From: Lachnospiraceae bacterium
GTDB lineage: Bacteria; Bacillota; Clostridia; Lachnospirales; Lachnospiraceae
Direction: 5' to 3'
Assembly (NCBI GenBank): GCA_902363135.1
Contig: CABIZF010000001.1
Coordinates: forward strand, 186,001-250,000
Length of the DNA stretch: 64,000 nucleotides
Each line of letters starts with the position of its first letter. Positions within the stretch are counted from its first letter, which is position 1. Shown here piece after piece: positions 1-8,097 of the stretch. The notes beneath the pieces are model-generated. The model had not been told where the DNA came from. It did no database searches and was given only the letters and a program-made list of their open reading frames with translations. Made by a program: the position numbers and the translations under genes.

Positions 1-2
1 AT

Positions 3-422
3 GCGCTGTTAGTTGCACCGCCGTTTGACCGGAAGCGATATGACGTTTATCTTCCGATCGGAAAATGGGTGAACTATTTTACCGGAGAGGTACTGGACGG
101 CGGACAGTATGTGACTGTAGAGCCGAAGCTGGGAGAGCTTCCGGTATTCCAGCGGGAGAATACGTGTGTACTGCAGAGCACGGAAGCAGGTACGGAGGAT
201 GGATATTTCGAGCATCTGAAGGCAAACATTTTCTGCACCGGAGAAATGCAGGAGACACTCTATGATTATAATGCAGCTGGCGAGATCCGGACGTGGACGC
301 TTCGGACGACCGCCGGTGATACGGAGAATGTGTCGATGCGGCAGATCGGTACGAGCGGAGCGCTTCGGATTGAGACCGATGCGCCGGTTCAGGAAGCAGT
401 CGTGATCGGCGACGCAAAGTAA
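3..422 (+). CDS. GH31-type alpha-glucosidase/xylosidase, C-terminal end (5' cut by window)
   Basis: The frame is open from the window edge and ends in TAA at 420-422, so this is the last ~139 residues of a larger enzyme. The start of the fragment (ALLVAPPF, then VYLPIGKWVNYFTGE) matches the junction of the catalytic barrel and the distal beta-sandwich of glycoside hydrolase family 31, where a 'lpeGkWxdfwtGe' stretch is typical. The rest looks like beta-rich C-terminal domain. The enzyme would release glucose or xylose from the non-reducing end of oligosaccharides. It lies just upstream of a LacI regulator and a 4-alpha-glucanotransferase, which fits a starch or maltodextrin locus. The catalytic residues lie outside the window, so substrate specificity cannot be judged. 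Confidence 0.7.
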   Translation, partial: ALLVAPPFDRKRYDVYLPIGKWVNYFTGEVLDGGQYVTVEPKLGELPVFQRENTCVLQSTEAGTEDGYFEHLKANIFCTGEMQETLYDYNAAGEIRTWTLRTTAGDTENVSMRQIGTSGALRIETDAPVQEAVVIGDAK

Positions 423-493
423 AAGAATACGAAATAAAAATAGCAGCGTGGTGTATGCGGAAATGTCCGTGTGCATCCGGAGGGGAGGCAGTG

Positions 494-1537
494 ATGTCAG
501 AAGTCACAATTAAGGATATAGCCAGATTGTGTGGTGTGGGGGTTAGTACGGTATCCCGTGCGATCAACGATCACCCTGACATCAACCCCACCACAAAGAA
601 ACAGATACAGGAAACGATCGAACAGTATGGATATATTCCGAATAACAGTGCGCGGAACTTAAAGCGCACGGAGTCCAATGTAGTGGCGGTCCTGGTAAAG
701 GGTATCACGAATCCACTGTTCAGCTCTATGATCCGGGTGTTAGATGAGAAACTGAAGCGCTTCAAATTTGATATGCTGCTACAGCATATCAACTATAATG
801 AGGATGAGGTGGCGGTTGCACTGGAACTGGTTAAGGAAAAGAGACTGAAAGGGATTATTTTCCTTGGGCTGAATTATTATCATCCGGAAGGAGAGCTGGA
901 AAAGATCAATGTGCCTTTTGTACTTGGTACGGTCGGATCGATTTTTGAAGATGAGGATCTGAGCCGTTATTCGCATGTGACGCTGGATGATGAGAAGGAA
1001 AGCTATAAGGCAGTAGAGTATCTGATCCGGAAGGGGCATCGGGATATTGCCATTATTTCGGCGGAGGAGCGGGATTCTTCGGTTGGCCGGCTGCGTATGC
1101 AGGGATATCAGAGGGCGCTTGCAGACTATCAGATACCGGAAAAGAAGGAGTTGATCTGCCCCGTATCTGACGAGATAGAGCATTATACCATGACAAACGG
1201 GTATATGACGACGAAAAAGCTGATTGAGTCCGGGGCACCGTTTTCAGCTGTATTTGCGTTCTCGGATATAATTGCGGCTGGCGTGTACCGGGCAGTACAT
1301 GAGGCAGGACTGCGGATTCCGGAGGATGTCTCCGTGGTCGGGTTTGACGGGAGCGAGCTGGGTGATTACCTGCAGCCGAAGCTCACGTCTGTGGCACAGC
1401 CGGTAAGTAAGATGGCAGATGCGATCATCAATCAGCTCTATGATATGATCGACGGGCGCTGCGGCAATCGCAGCCAGATATTTGAGGGGAAGCTGCTGGA
1501 GAAGGAGTCCGTCCGGCAGATCGAACATAAATCGTGA
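494..1537 (+). CDS. LacI-family transcriptional regulator
   Basis: This is a 347-residue sugar-responsive repressor. The start at 494 is chosen because a GGAGGGGAGG ribosome site lies just upstream and because residues 4-48 then form the standard LacI helix-turn-helix (IKDIARLCGV, VSTVSRAIN, hinge NNSARNLK). The remainder is a periplasmic-binding-protein-like effector domain, ending with the usual VVGFDGSELGDYLQP and TSVAQP segments. It sits between a GH31 enzyme and malQ and is separated from malQ by only 48 bases, so it probably controls this glucan-utilisation locus. The effector is not visible from sequence. A longer upstream start at 455 is in frame but lacks a good ribosome site. Confidence 0.93.
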   Translation: MSEVTIKDIARLCGVGVSTVSRAINDHPDINPTTKKQIQETIEQYGYIPNNSARNLKRTESNVVAVLVKGITNPLFSSMIRVLDEKLKRFKFDMLLQHINYNEDEVAVALELVKEKRLKGIIFLGLNYYHPEGELEKINVPFVLGTVGSIFEDEDLSRYSHVTLDDEKESYKAVEYLIRKGHRDIAIISAEERDSSVGRLRMQGYQRALADYQIPEKKELICPVSDEIEHYTMTNGYMTTKKLIESGAPFSAVFAFSDIIAAGVYRAVHEAGLRIPEDVSVVGFDGSELGDYLQPKLTSVAQPVSKMADAIINQLYDMIDGRCGNRSQIFEGKLLEKESVRQIEHKS

Positions 1538-1585
1538 CAAAAAAACAGATGAGATAATAACTAAGATCAATGGAGGAAAAAGCGG

Positions 1586-3100
1586 ATGAAAAGAAAGAGC
1601 GGAGTATTAATGCCGGTCTCAAGCCTTCCGTCTCCGTATGGGATCGGAGCTTTTTCAAAGGAAGCGTATAAATTTGTAGATTTTCTGGCAGAAGCAGGAC
1701 AGACCTACTGGCAGATGCTGCCACTGGGGCAGACCGGATACGGAGATTCGCCGTATCAGTCATTCTCCACATTTGCGGGAAACCCGTATTTTATCGATCT
1801 GGATCAGCTGGTCGAAGCCGGCTATCTGGAGGCGGGAGAGCTGGCCGCAGCTGATTTTGGAGCAGATCCGGAGCACGTTTCCTATGATAAAATATACAGC
1901 GAGCGGTTCCGTATCCTGCGCATGGCGTATCACAACAGCCCATATGCACTGCAGGTCGCAGAGCGATGGGCGGGATATAAGGAAGAGACGGCGGCGTTTG
2001 AAGCATTTATTGAAAAGTATGCGGCATGGCTGCCGGACTATGCACTTTACAGTGCGATCAAGAATGCATTTGGTGGTAAGAGCTTAAGCGACTGGGAGGA
2101 TGACATCCGACTGCGCCGTCCGGCTGCCATGGAGGCTTATCAGGCAAAGCTGGAGGACGAAGTACGTTTCTATGAGTTCCAGCAGTATCTGTTCCGGCAG
2201 CAGTGGAGCGCATTGAAGCAATATGCAAATGAAAAAGGGATCCAGATGATCGGCGATGTCCCGATCTATGTAGCATCTGACAGTGCGGATGCATGGGCGC
2301 ATCCGGAGCTGTTTCAGCTGGATGAGCATGGCAGACCGTCAGCGGTAGCAGGCTGTCCGCCGGATGGATTTTCCGCGACCGGCCAGCTCTGGGGCAATCC
2401 GCTGTATCGCTGGGATTATCATAAAGAAACCGGCTATCAGTGGTGGCTGGAGCGACTGGCAGCATGCTTTGAGCTGTATGACATCGTGCGGATTGATCAT
2501 TTCCGCGGCTTTGACGAGTACTTTGCGATCCCGTACGGCGATACGACGGCGGCAAACGGCAAGTGGATGCCGGGGCCGGGCATGGATATCATGAATGCGA
2601 TCAAGGAGAGGTTTGGCGACCGTCCGATTATTGCAGAGGATCTTGGATTCCTGACTCCGACGGTACTGCAGCTCGTAAAGGATACCGGTTATCCGGGCAT
2701 GAAGCTTCTGCAGTTTGCATTTGACAGCCGTGAGCCGGGTGATTATCTGCCGCACAATTATCCGCACAACTGTGTCCTCTACACCGGCACCCATGACAAC
2801 GATACAGTTATGGGGTGGAAGGAGCATGTGAGTGCGGAGGATCTGGACTTTACCCGCAGATATCTGAATATTCATCCGGGCGATGCCCTGAACTGGGCGA
2901 TGATCCGGGCGGCATTTGCCTCTGTGGCAGATACAGTCATTATTCCGATGCAGGATTATCTGGGACTTGGTTCCGAGGCGCGGATCAACACACCGTCGAC
3001 CCTGGGTCGGAACTGGCAGTGGCGCATGAAGCCGGATGCCATCGCTCCTGAGCTGGCAGGACGGATCCGGGAGCTGACAGAGCTGTACGGAAGAATGTGA
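1586..3100 (+). CDS. malQ: 4-alpha-glucanotransferase (amylomaltase, GH77)
   Basis: This 504-residue cytoplasmic enzyme transfers alpha-1,4-glucan segments between maltodextrins and releases glucose. The length is normal for bacterial MalQ. Family motifs are present in order: GYGDSPYQS near residue 51, the nucleophile region VRIDHFRG near 305, the acid/base region IIAEDLG near 350, and GTHDNDT near 404, which carries the third catalytic carboxylate. A strong TGGAGGAAAAAG ribosome site sets the start. It follows the LacI gene in the same direction and is likely co-transcribed with it. Nothing suggests inactivation. Confidence 0.96.
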   Translation: MKRKSGVLMPVSSLPSPYGIGAFSKEAYKFVDFLAEAGQTYWQMLPLGQTGYGDSPYQSFSTFAGNPYFIDLDQLVEAGYLEAGELAAADFGADPEHVSYDKIYSERFRILRMAYHNSPYALQVAERWAGYKEETAAFEAFIEKYAAWLPDYALYSAIKNAFGGKSLSDWEDDIRLRRPAAMEAYQAKLEDEVRFYEFQQYLFRQQWSALKQYANEKGIQMIGDVPIYVASDSADAWAHPELFQLDEHGRPSAVAGCPPDGFSATGQLWGNPLYRWDYHKETGYQWWLERLAACFELYDIVRIDHFRGFDEYFAIPYGDTTAANGKWMPGPGMDIMNAIKERFGDRPIIAEDLGFLTPTVLQLVKDTGYPGMKLLQFAFDSREPGDYLPHNYPHNCVLYTGTHDNDTVMGWKEHVSAEDLDFTRRYLNIHPGDALNWAMIRAAFASVADTVIIPMQDYLGLGSEARINTPSTLGRNWQWRMKPDAIAPELAGRIRELTELYGRM

Positions 3101-3133
3101 GTCAGATGCAATACATCAGAAAGGAAAATGCTT

Positions 3134-3385
3134 ATGCTGGAATTTCGGTATGACACACAGCTCCTGATCGAAGGAGAGAATCTGGATGAGGATGCGATCA
3201 ACGATTACTTTGTCGAGCACTTCAAGGGGGACTGCCTGCTGGCAGTCGGCGACGAGGAGCTGATCAAGATCCATTTCCACACAAATGAGCCGTGGAAGGT
3301 GCTGGAGTATTGCTCCACACTTGGCGAGATCTACGATATTGTCGTAGAGGATATGGACCGTCAGTCGCGGGGACTCAAAGGATAA
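3134..3385 (+). CDS. Stand-alone FakA/YloV C-terminal-like domain protein
   Basis: This is an 83-residue protein. The segment FRYDTQLLIEGENLDEDAIN, then VGDEELIKIHFHTNEPWKVLEYC, matches the middle of the C-terminal part of the DegV-partner fatty acid kinase FakA/YloV (DAK2-type family), where 'vkvHvHtndPgkvleya' is characteristic. The kinase domain is absent. AAGGAA at 3121-3126 is better spaced for the ATG at 3134 than for the in-frame ATG at 3128. The gene starts 34 bases after malQ. It could be a small accessory or regulatory domain or the remnant of a larger gene. Small clostridial proteins of this kind exist, but their role is unknown to me. Confidence 0.6.
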   Translation: MLEFRYDTQLLIEGENLDEDAINDYFVEHFKGDCLLAVGDEELIKIHFHTNEPWKVLEYCSTLGEIYDIVVEDMDRQSRGLKG

Positions 3386-3437
3386 ACGACAGGCATTTTC
3401 AAAGGTGAGAGAACTTCTCATTTCAGACAAAACAGAA

Positions 3438-3489
3438 AGACAGCGGAATGGTTCCTTTACAGAGGAAGCGTTCTGGCTGTCTTTTTTTG
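3438..3489 (+). terminator. Rho-independent terminator
   Basis: AGACAGC at 3438 pairs with GCTGTCT, and the inner arms continue pairing with a few wobbles. The hairpin is followed by seven T residues. It would end the lacI-type regulator/malQ/small-gene transcript. Confidence 0.75.
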
Positions 3490-3642
3490 CTGCATTCGCT
3501 ATATAAAAATGATTTTGTGAATTTATTAAACAAAAAGTTGTAATCAAACCCGAATTATGATAATATAAAAAGAGATGTATTTAAAACAAAAAGAACTTTG
3601 CGTGAAGCGGTAAAGCACGCAAAACGAAAGGAAAAGGAACTT

Positions 3643-4745
3643 ATGGGAAACTTAAAAGATACTTTTCCCAAGAATGTAACTGTGGTACAATAATTATAGA
3701 AAGCGAGGGTACGATTACGTCAAACACAGAGATTCCAAAACCGGATATCGTATTAAAAGAATTCTGGAGAAAAAACGAACATTTCGCGGATCTGTTTAAT
3801 GCGTTTCTGTTTAAAGGACAACCGGTACTGAAGGCTGAAGATTTAGAGGAAACGGATACCGATATTTCCGGCGTATTAAAAAGAAACGATCTGGGAAAAG
3901 CGTATCAAAAATCACTGGATGTTGTAAAGAAAACGGCGAATGGTGTTGATTTTGTTATTTTGGGTCTGGAAAATCAGGAGAAGATCCATTATGCGATGCC
4001 GTTGAGAATCTTGCAGGGCGATGTGATGCTCTATCTTCAGGAATGCAAAGATATTCAAAAGATAAATGGGGAACAAAATCAATATTCTTCGGCGGATGAA
4101 TATCTATCCAGATTTAAGAAGACAGACCGGCTTCATCCTGTAATTACATTGTGTGTGTACTATGGGGAAAAAGACTGGGATGGACCAAGACATCTGACAG
4201 ATATGCTGAAAATTCCGGAAGGCTATAGAACGCTTGTGTCTGACTATAAAATGAATTTACTGGAAATCCGGAAAAGTGATCGGCTACTTTTTTCAGACCC
4301 GGATGTAGAAAACGCATTTCGGTTGGTGCGGATGATTTACAACCGCCAGTTTTCTGAAATCAACCAGCTTTATCAAAATTTTGAGATGAATCCGGAAATA
4401 GGTTTGATGGTAGGCAGTGTTACAAAGACACCCAAAATCGCAAAACAGGCAGCCGCTATAAAGGCAGAAGGGGGGAGGTTTAATATGTGTACAGCCATGA
4501 AAGAATTAGAACAGGAATTGAAGCAAGAGGGAAAACGTGAAGGAAAGCGTGAAGGAATGATATTAAAATTAATCAGCCTGGTCATGCGCAAGGCTGCAAA
4601 AGGCTATACCCCGGCTCAGACCGCAGATATGCTGGAAGAAGATCCGGCGCTGATCCGGCGCATCTATGATGCCATCGAGCAAACCGCCCCGGAGCACGAC
4701 ATGGAAAAAATCTGCGAGCTTCTGGCAGAGGCTTCAAAAGAGTGA
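3643..4745 (+). pseudogene. Rpn-family recombination-promoting nuclease/putative transposase, frameshifted
   Basis: The ATG at 3643 has a strong AAAGGAAAAGGA ribosome site, and upstream there is an 8-bp leader hairpin (TTTGCGTG/CACGCAAA, 3597-3623). The reading frame MGNLKDTFPKNVTVVQ then stops at 3691. A different frame is open from there to 4745 (IESEGTITSNTEIP onward) and has no ATG, GTG or TTG until a TTG at 3960. The simplest reading is a single-base deletion near 3690. The product resembles PD-(D/E)XK Rpn/PDDEXK transposase-like proteins common in Lachnospiraceae: FADLFNAFLF, DVMLYLQECKDI, VITLCVYYGEKDWDGP. It ends in a charged KQEGKREGKREG linker and a small helical domain. Full length would be about 366 residues. 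Confidence 0.7.
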
Positions 4746-4768
4746 AAAGAATCTACAATTGAACGCAG

Positions 4769-4873
4769 ATGAGCATTCACCCGGGACTGATCGAGTATAT
4801 CGAGAAGCTGTTCGGCGCGGCGGGTATGCCGGACAGTGTGGATTATCTGAGACGGATTCAGAATCTGTACTAA
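4769..4873 (+). CDS. Possible 34-residue ORF or gene remnant
   Basis: A short frame beginning MSIHPGLIEYIEKLF and ending RRIQNLY lies between the Rpn pseudogene and the coiled-coil gene at 4895. It has no convincing ribosome site. It may be the C-terminal scrap of a decayed gene, because the sequence looks protein-like. I do not recognise a family. Confidence 0.3.
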   Translation: MSIHPGLIEYIEKLFGAAGMPDSVDYLRRIQNLY

Positions 4874-4894
4874 TGGGTTAGGAGAACAGGCCAG

Positions 4895-6958
4895 ATGGCA
4901 AATACAATCAGTGAGTTATATGAAAAATATGCGGAGCAGGTAGAAGGCGCGCTCGAGGAAGACCGGTATTTTCAATATCTGTTTGAGATGGTGCAGGCCG
5001 GGGAGAATACGATCGACCAGAAGAACCGGGTACTGCACAAGGTCGTCGATGAGACGTGGCTGAAGGTGATCGAGGAAGGCATCGACGCGATTTTCAATAT
5101 CGTGGACAAGCCGCGCAGGTTCATCACGACATCGGAGGAGGTCGTGCCGGTCGCGCTGGCGAAGAAGATCACAGCGGACAGTGTGCGCCATCTGAGCATG
5201 AACACGCAGTTCATCGCGAGTGATGAGAACGGCGATATCCAGCCGACGCGCGTGCTCAATGTCACGACAGAGGAGAGCTATGACCTGTATGAGAACCGGT
5301 TTATCTACCATCTGATTCAGCGCCTGTTTGCATTCGTGGACAAGCGGACGGATGTGATCTTCTGGTCGACCGGTGACGAGACCTGCAATGTGATGAGCAT
5401 GGAGAGCAAGGTCGATGATGCCTACGAGGAGATCTCCTACAAGATCGAGATGACGATCAAGAACCGCCAGAGCTACGCGGAAAATGACAGCGATAATATG
5501 GAGATCTTCAAACGGATCGACCGCCTGCGCCGGATGGTGCGGACGCTGCGGTCAAGCGCATTCTGTGAGATCATGTCGGGCTGCGCGAAGGTACACAGCC
5601 CGATCCAGCGGACGAACCTGATGATGAAGGATCCGAGCTACCGCACCTGCTACAAGCTCTGGCAGTTCATGGAGAGCTACGATGACGTCGGCTATACGAT
5701 CGAGGAGCGGGACACGGCGCTGGAATTTGATGAAGAGTACCTGCTGCAGATGTACACGAACATGATCACGAATTATACGGTGTTCAAGAGCCTTCTGGAG
5801 TCAGATCCGCGCAAGATGTCGGAGCTGGCGGAGAAGAAGTATGAGCCGGTGAGGCCGAAGTTCGTCAGGGAGATCAAAGAAGAGATTGTCGAGGACCGGA
5901 ATATTCCGGATGTGGAGATCCGACAGGTATTCGTCGAGGAGGTCACACAGGCACAGCTTGAGGCGGAGGAGAAGCTGAAGCAGGAGACGGAGCGCTGCCA
6001 AGAGCTGGAACGTCAGAATGGCGATCTTGAGTGGGAGAAGGAGACGCTCTCCGGGCAGCTGGATTTTGAGACGCAGGCGCGGATACAGGCAGAGCAGCAA
6101 TCAGATGTGCTGCAGGCGCAGTTCGATGCGGTGCAGTCCGAGCTGGAGAATGAAAAGGGTGGGAAGAAGGCGCTGGAGGAGCAGCTGCACGAGGCTGAGC
6201 TGGCAAGAGAGGCCGCTGAGCGCCATGCCGAGGAGGAGATGGCGACAGTGCGCCGGGAGGCGGATGAGCTCGTCATCTCGGTGAAGAAACAGGCAGAGCA
6301 GGAACTGGAAACGGCCAAAGCACAGGCAGAAGCGGATCTGACAGCAGTAAAACAGGAGGCGGAGCGCGCGCTTGCAGAGCTGAAGCATCAGACGGAGCAG
6401 GCACGGGTCATCGCAGAGAAGGAGGCTGCCGGAGCGCTGGCTGCAGCACAGCAGCAGGCGGAGCAGGAGCGTCGGACTGCGGAGCTGGATGCGCAGAAGG
6501 TGCTAAAGGAGACGAAGCGGGAAGCACAGGAGAAGCTGACGGCCGCCCAGAAAAAGGCAGAGCGTGCCGAACTGGAGCGTGAGGCGCTGCAGGCACAGCT
6601 GGATGCACTGCGCAGGGAGCTGGCAGCAGAAAAAGAATGGTCGGCCACCGTGCTCGCAGATGCGAAGCGTGAGGCGGCGGCAGCACTGGAGGCGCAAAGA
6701 AGGGCGCAGGAAGAGACGATCCGGGATGCCGAGCGCAAGGCGGTGCAGGAGGCAGAGACGGCACGCCGGGAAGCAGCCAGCGAGATCCGTGCGGCCCGAA
6801 GAGAGGGCGAGCGGAGGCTTGCAGAGGCGCAGCGTAGCCTTCAGGAGTCGGAGAAGGAAAGGTGCGAGGTGCAGGAGCGTCTGAAAAAGCTCACTGCAGC
6901 TGCGGCGCAGGCAGGAGCTGCCGGTGCAGGCCATCGCCGGTTCGGGCGCAAAAGGTAA
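4895..6958 (+). CDS. DUF2357-like N-terminal domain with long coiled coil
   Basis: This is a 687-residue protein of unknown function. Residues 1-~330 are a globular domain containing ESYDLYENRFIYHLIQRLF, which resembles the conserved 'yENrFi' core of DUF2357-type proteins; that assignment is tentative. From about residue 345 to 665 the protein is an extended coiled coil rich in Ala, Glu, Gln and Arg, ending in a basic tail (GHRRFGRKR). No signal peptide or membrane segment is visible, so it is probably cytosolic. The next gene starts 9 bases downstream and encodes a membrane signal peptidase, which suggests co-expression. The coiled-coil half is GC-rich and repetitive. It could be a scaffold or an SMC-like structural protein, but no ATPase motif is present. 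Confidence 0.7.
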   Translation: MANTISELYEKYAEQVEGALEEDRYFQYLFEMVQAGENTIDQKNRVLHKVVDETWLKVIEEGIDAIFNIVDKPRRFITTSEEVVPVALAKKITADSVRHLSMNTQFIASDENGDIQPTRVLNVTTEESYDLYENRFIYHLIQRLFAFVDKRTDVIFWSTGDETCNVMSMESKVDDAYEEISYKIEMTIKNRQSYAENDSDNMEIFKRIDRLRRMVRTLRSSAFCEIMSGCAKVHSPIQRTNLMMKDPSYRTCYKLWQFMESYDDVGYTIEERDTALEFDEEYLLQMYTNMITNYTVFKSLLESDPRKMSELAEKKYEPVRPKFVREIKEEIVEDRNIPDVEIRQVFVEEVTQAQLEAEEKLKQETERCQELERQNGDLEWEKETLSGQLDFETQARIQAEQQSDVLQAQFDAVQSELENEKGGKKALEEQLHEAELAREAAERHAEEEMATVRREADELVISVKKQAEQELETAKAQAEADLTAVKQEAERALAELKHQTEQARVIAEKEAAGALAAAQQQAEQERRTAELDAQKVLKETKREAQEKLTAAQKKAERAELEREALQAQLDALRRELAAEKEWSATVLADAKREAAAALEAQRRAQEETIRDAERKAVQEAETARREAASEIRAARREGERRLAEAQRSLQESEKERCEVQERLKKLTAAAAQAGAAGAGHRRFGRKR

Positions 6959-6967
6959 GGAGTATTT

Positions 6968-7636
6968 ATGGTAAAAAAATTCCTGTATACGTTGATCAAT
7001 ACTGTTTCGCTGCTGATCATTGTGGCGGCGGTCGCAGTGCTGGTGCTTGTATTATTTACACCGTCCGGGCGGGCACCGCAGGTGCTTGGCTATACGATGC
7101 TGCGTGTCACGACCGGGAGCATGGAGCCGACGTATGCGATTGATACGTTAATTGTAGTGAAAAAGGAAGCGCCCTCTGCGATTCAGGAGGGCGATATTAT
7201 TTCCTTCTATTCTTCTGACCCGGCGTTGGACGGGGCAGTGAATACACACCGTGTGACTGCAGCAGAGACGCAGCCGGACGGCAGCTACCTGTACCGGACG
7301 AAGGGCGACGCCAACAATGTGGAGGATGCATACGAGGTGCACTCGAATTATCTGCTCGGCAAGGTAGTAGGTTCCTCACTTCTGCTCGGCAAGCTCTCCC
7401 GTCTGGCTGCGAATCCACTGATCTTTGTGCCTGTGATTCTCGTGCCGCTGTTTGTCATTTTGCTGACAAACCTGCTGCGTACGATTCGTCTGGCCGGAAA
7501 GATCGCAAAGGATGAGGAGCAGGCGGCGGTGCGCGAGGCGATCGAGGAGCTGAGGAAGAAGCGGGAAGCGGCGCAGATGCCGTCCAACCAGGAGGGGCAG
7601 ACGGACGGGCCGGTAAATCCGGATGCGCGGTCGTAA
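6968..7636 (+). CDS. Signal peptidase I, SipW/ER type (S26B)
   Basis: This is a 222-residue membrane protease that would remove signal peptides from exported proteins. An N-terminal membrane helix (residues ~7-31) precedes the catalytic serine in TGSMEP (Ser51). The second motif contains NTHRV with His94 instead of the bacterial lysine, which is the hallmark of the ER/archaeal/SipW Ser-His subgroup. A second membrane helix lies at about 148-170, followed by a charged cytoplasmic tail. In other Firmicutes this subtype often processes dedicated substrates such as biofilm or surface proteins. Here its neighbour is a coiled-coil protein without an evident signal peptide, so its client is unknown. 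The upstream gene ends 9 bases before it. Confidence 0.88.
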   Translation: MVKKFLYTLINTVSLLIIVAAVAVLVLVLFTPSGRAPQVLGYTMLRVTTGSMEPTYAIDTLIVVKKEAPSAIQEGDIISFYSSDPALDGAVNTHRVTAAETQPDGSYLYRTKGDANNVEDAYEVHSNYLLGKVVGSSLLLGKLSRLAANPLIFVPVILVPLFVILLTNLLRTIRLAGKIAKDEEQAAVREAIEELRKKREAAQMPSNQEGQTDGPVNPDARS

Positions 7637-7672
7637 GCGCCTGACGGTATGACAGGGAATAAGTATTGTACA

Positions 7673-7706
7673 AAAAAGGCGGAGCTCTTTATGAGCTCCG
7701 CCTTTG
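7673..7706. terminator. Bidirectional terminator between convergent genes
   Basis: A perfect 10-bp stem (GGCGGAGCTC/GAGCTCCGCC) with a 5-base loop has A-run and T-run flanks. It serves both the signal peptidase gene and the cold-shock gene coming from the other side. Confidence 0.9.
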
Positions 7707-7723
7707 AACATTCGGTATTCTTA

Positions 7724-7924
7724 TTAAAGCTTTACTACGTTAGCAGCCTGCATTCCGCGAGCGCCTTCCGTTAAATCATAAGAAACTGCCTGTCCCTCTT
7801 CGAGAGTCTTGAAGCCCTCGCCCTGGATTGCAGAAAAATGTACGAATACATCAGATCCGTTCTCACCGGTAATAAAACCATAGCCTTTTTCTGCGTTGAA
7901 CCACTTTACTGTACCCTTGTTCAT
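7724..7924 (-). CDS. csp: Cold-shock domain protein (CspA family)
   Basis: A 66-residue single cold-shock domain with both RNA-binding motifs: KGYGFIT (RNP1) and VFVHFSAI (RNP2). It binds single-stranded RNA and DNA and acts as an RNA chaperone in the cytoplasm. The length is standard. The ribosome site TTAGGAGG lies upstream on the minus strand. It has its own strong promoter and a long hairpin-containing leader, described separately, so its regulation is likely post-transcriptional or by attenuation. Confidence 0.97.
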   Translation of the reverse strand: MNKGTVKWFNAEKGYGFITGENGSDVFVHFSAIQGEGFKTLEEGQAVSYDLTEGARGMQAANVVKL

Positions 7925-7956
7925 CTTGGTACCTCCTAACTTTTACGCGTGAACCG

Positions 7957-8021
7957 GAAAACAAAAAACACTCACTATTATAGATTATAAAGGTTTATTT
8001 CATGATCTATAATAGTGAGTG
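7957..8021 (-). promoter_or_regulatory. Leader hairpin with U-run ahead of csp (attenuator-like)
   Basis: On the minus strand a perfect 17-bp inverted repeat (8021-8005 paired with 7985-7969) is followed at once by TTTTTTGTTTT. It sits about 30 bases after the promoter -10 element and 33 bases before the csp start codon. It has the form of an intrinsic terminator inside the 5' leader. The stem is AU-rich, so its stability should depend strongly on temperature. Regulation by it is an inference. Confidence 0.7.
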
Positions 8022-8056
8022 AAATACATTAACCAGTCAATCTTTTAGCAGTTTCC

Positions 8057-8084
8057 ATTATATCACAACGAATTTTTGTGTCAA
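8057..8084 (-). promoter_or_regulatory. Sigma-A promoter of csp
   Basis: On the minus strand TTGACA (8084-8079) and TATAAT (8062-8057) are both perfect consensus boxes separated by 16 bases. Transcription would start near 8050, just upstream of the leader hairpin. Confidence 0.88.
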
Positions 8085-8097
8085 GCACAAATTAGGG

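Noticed and set aside
6013..6940. Long minus-strand ORFs rich in Ser, Ala and Leu opposite the coiled-coil gene
   Set aside because: They are antisense images of Glu/Ala/Gln-rich heptads; no ribosome sites or family motifs.
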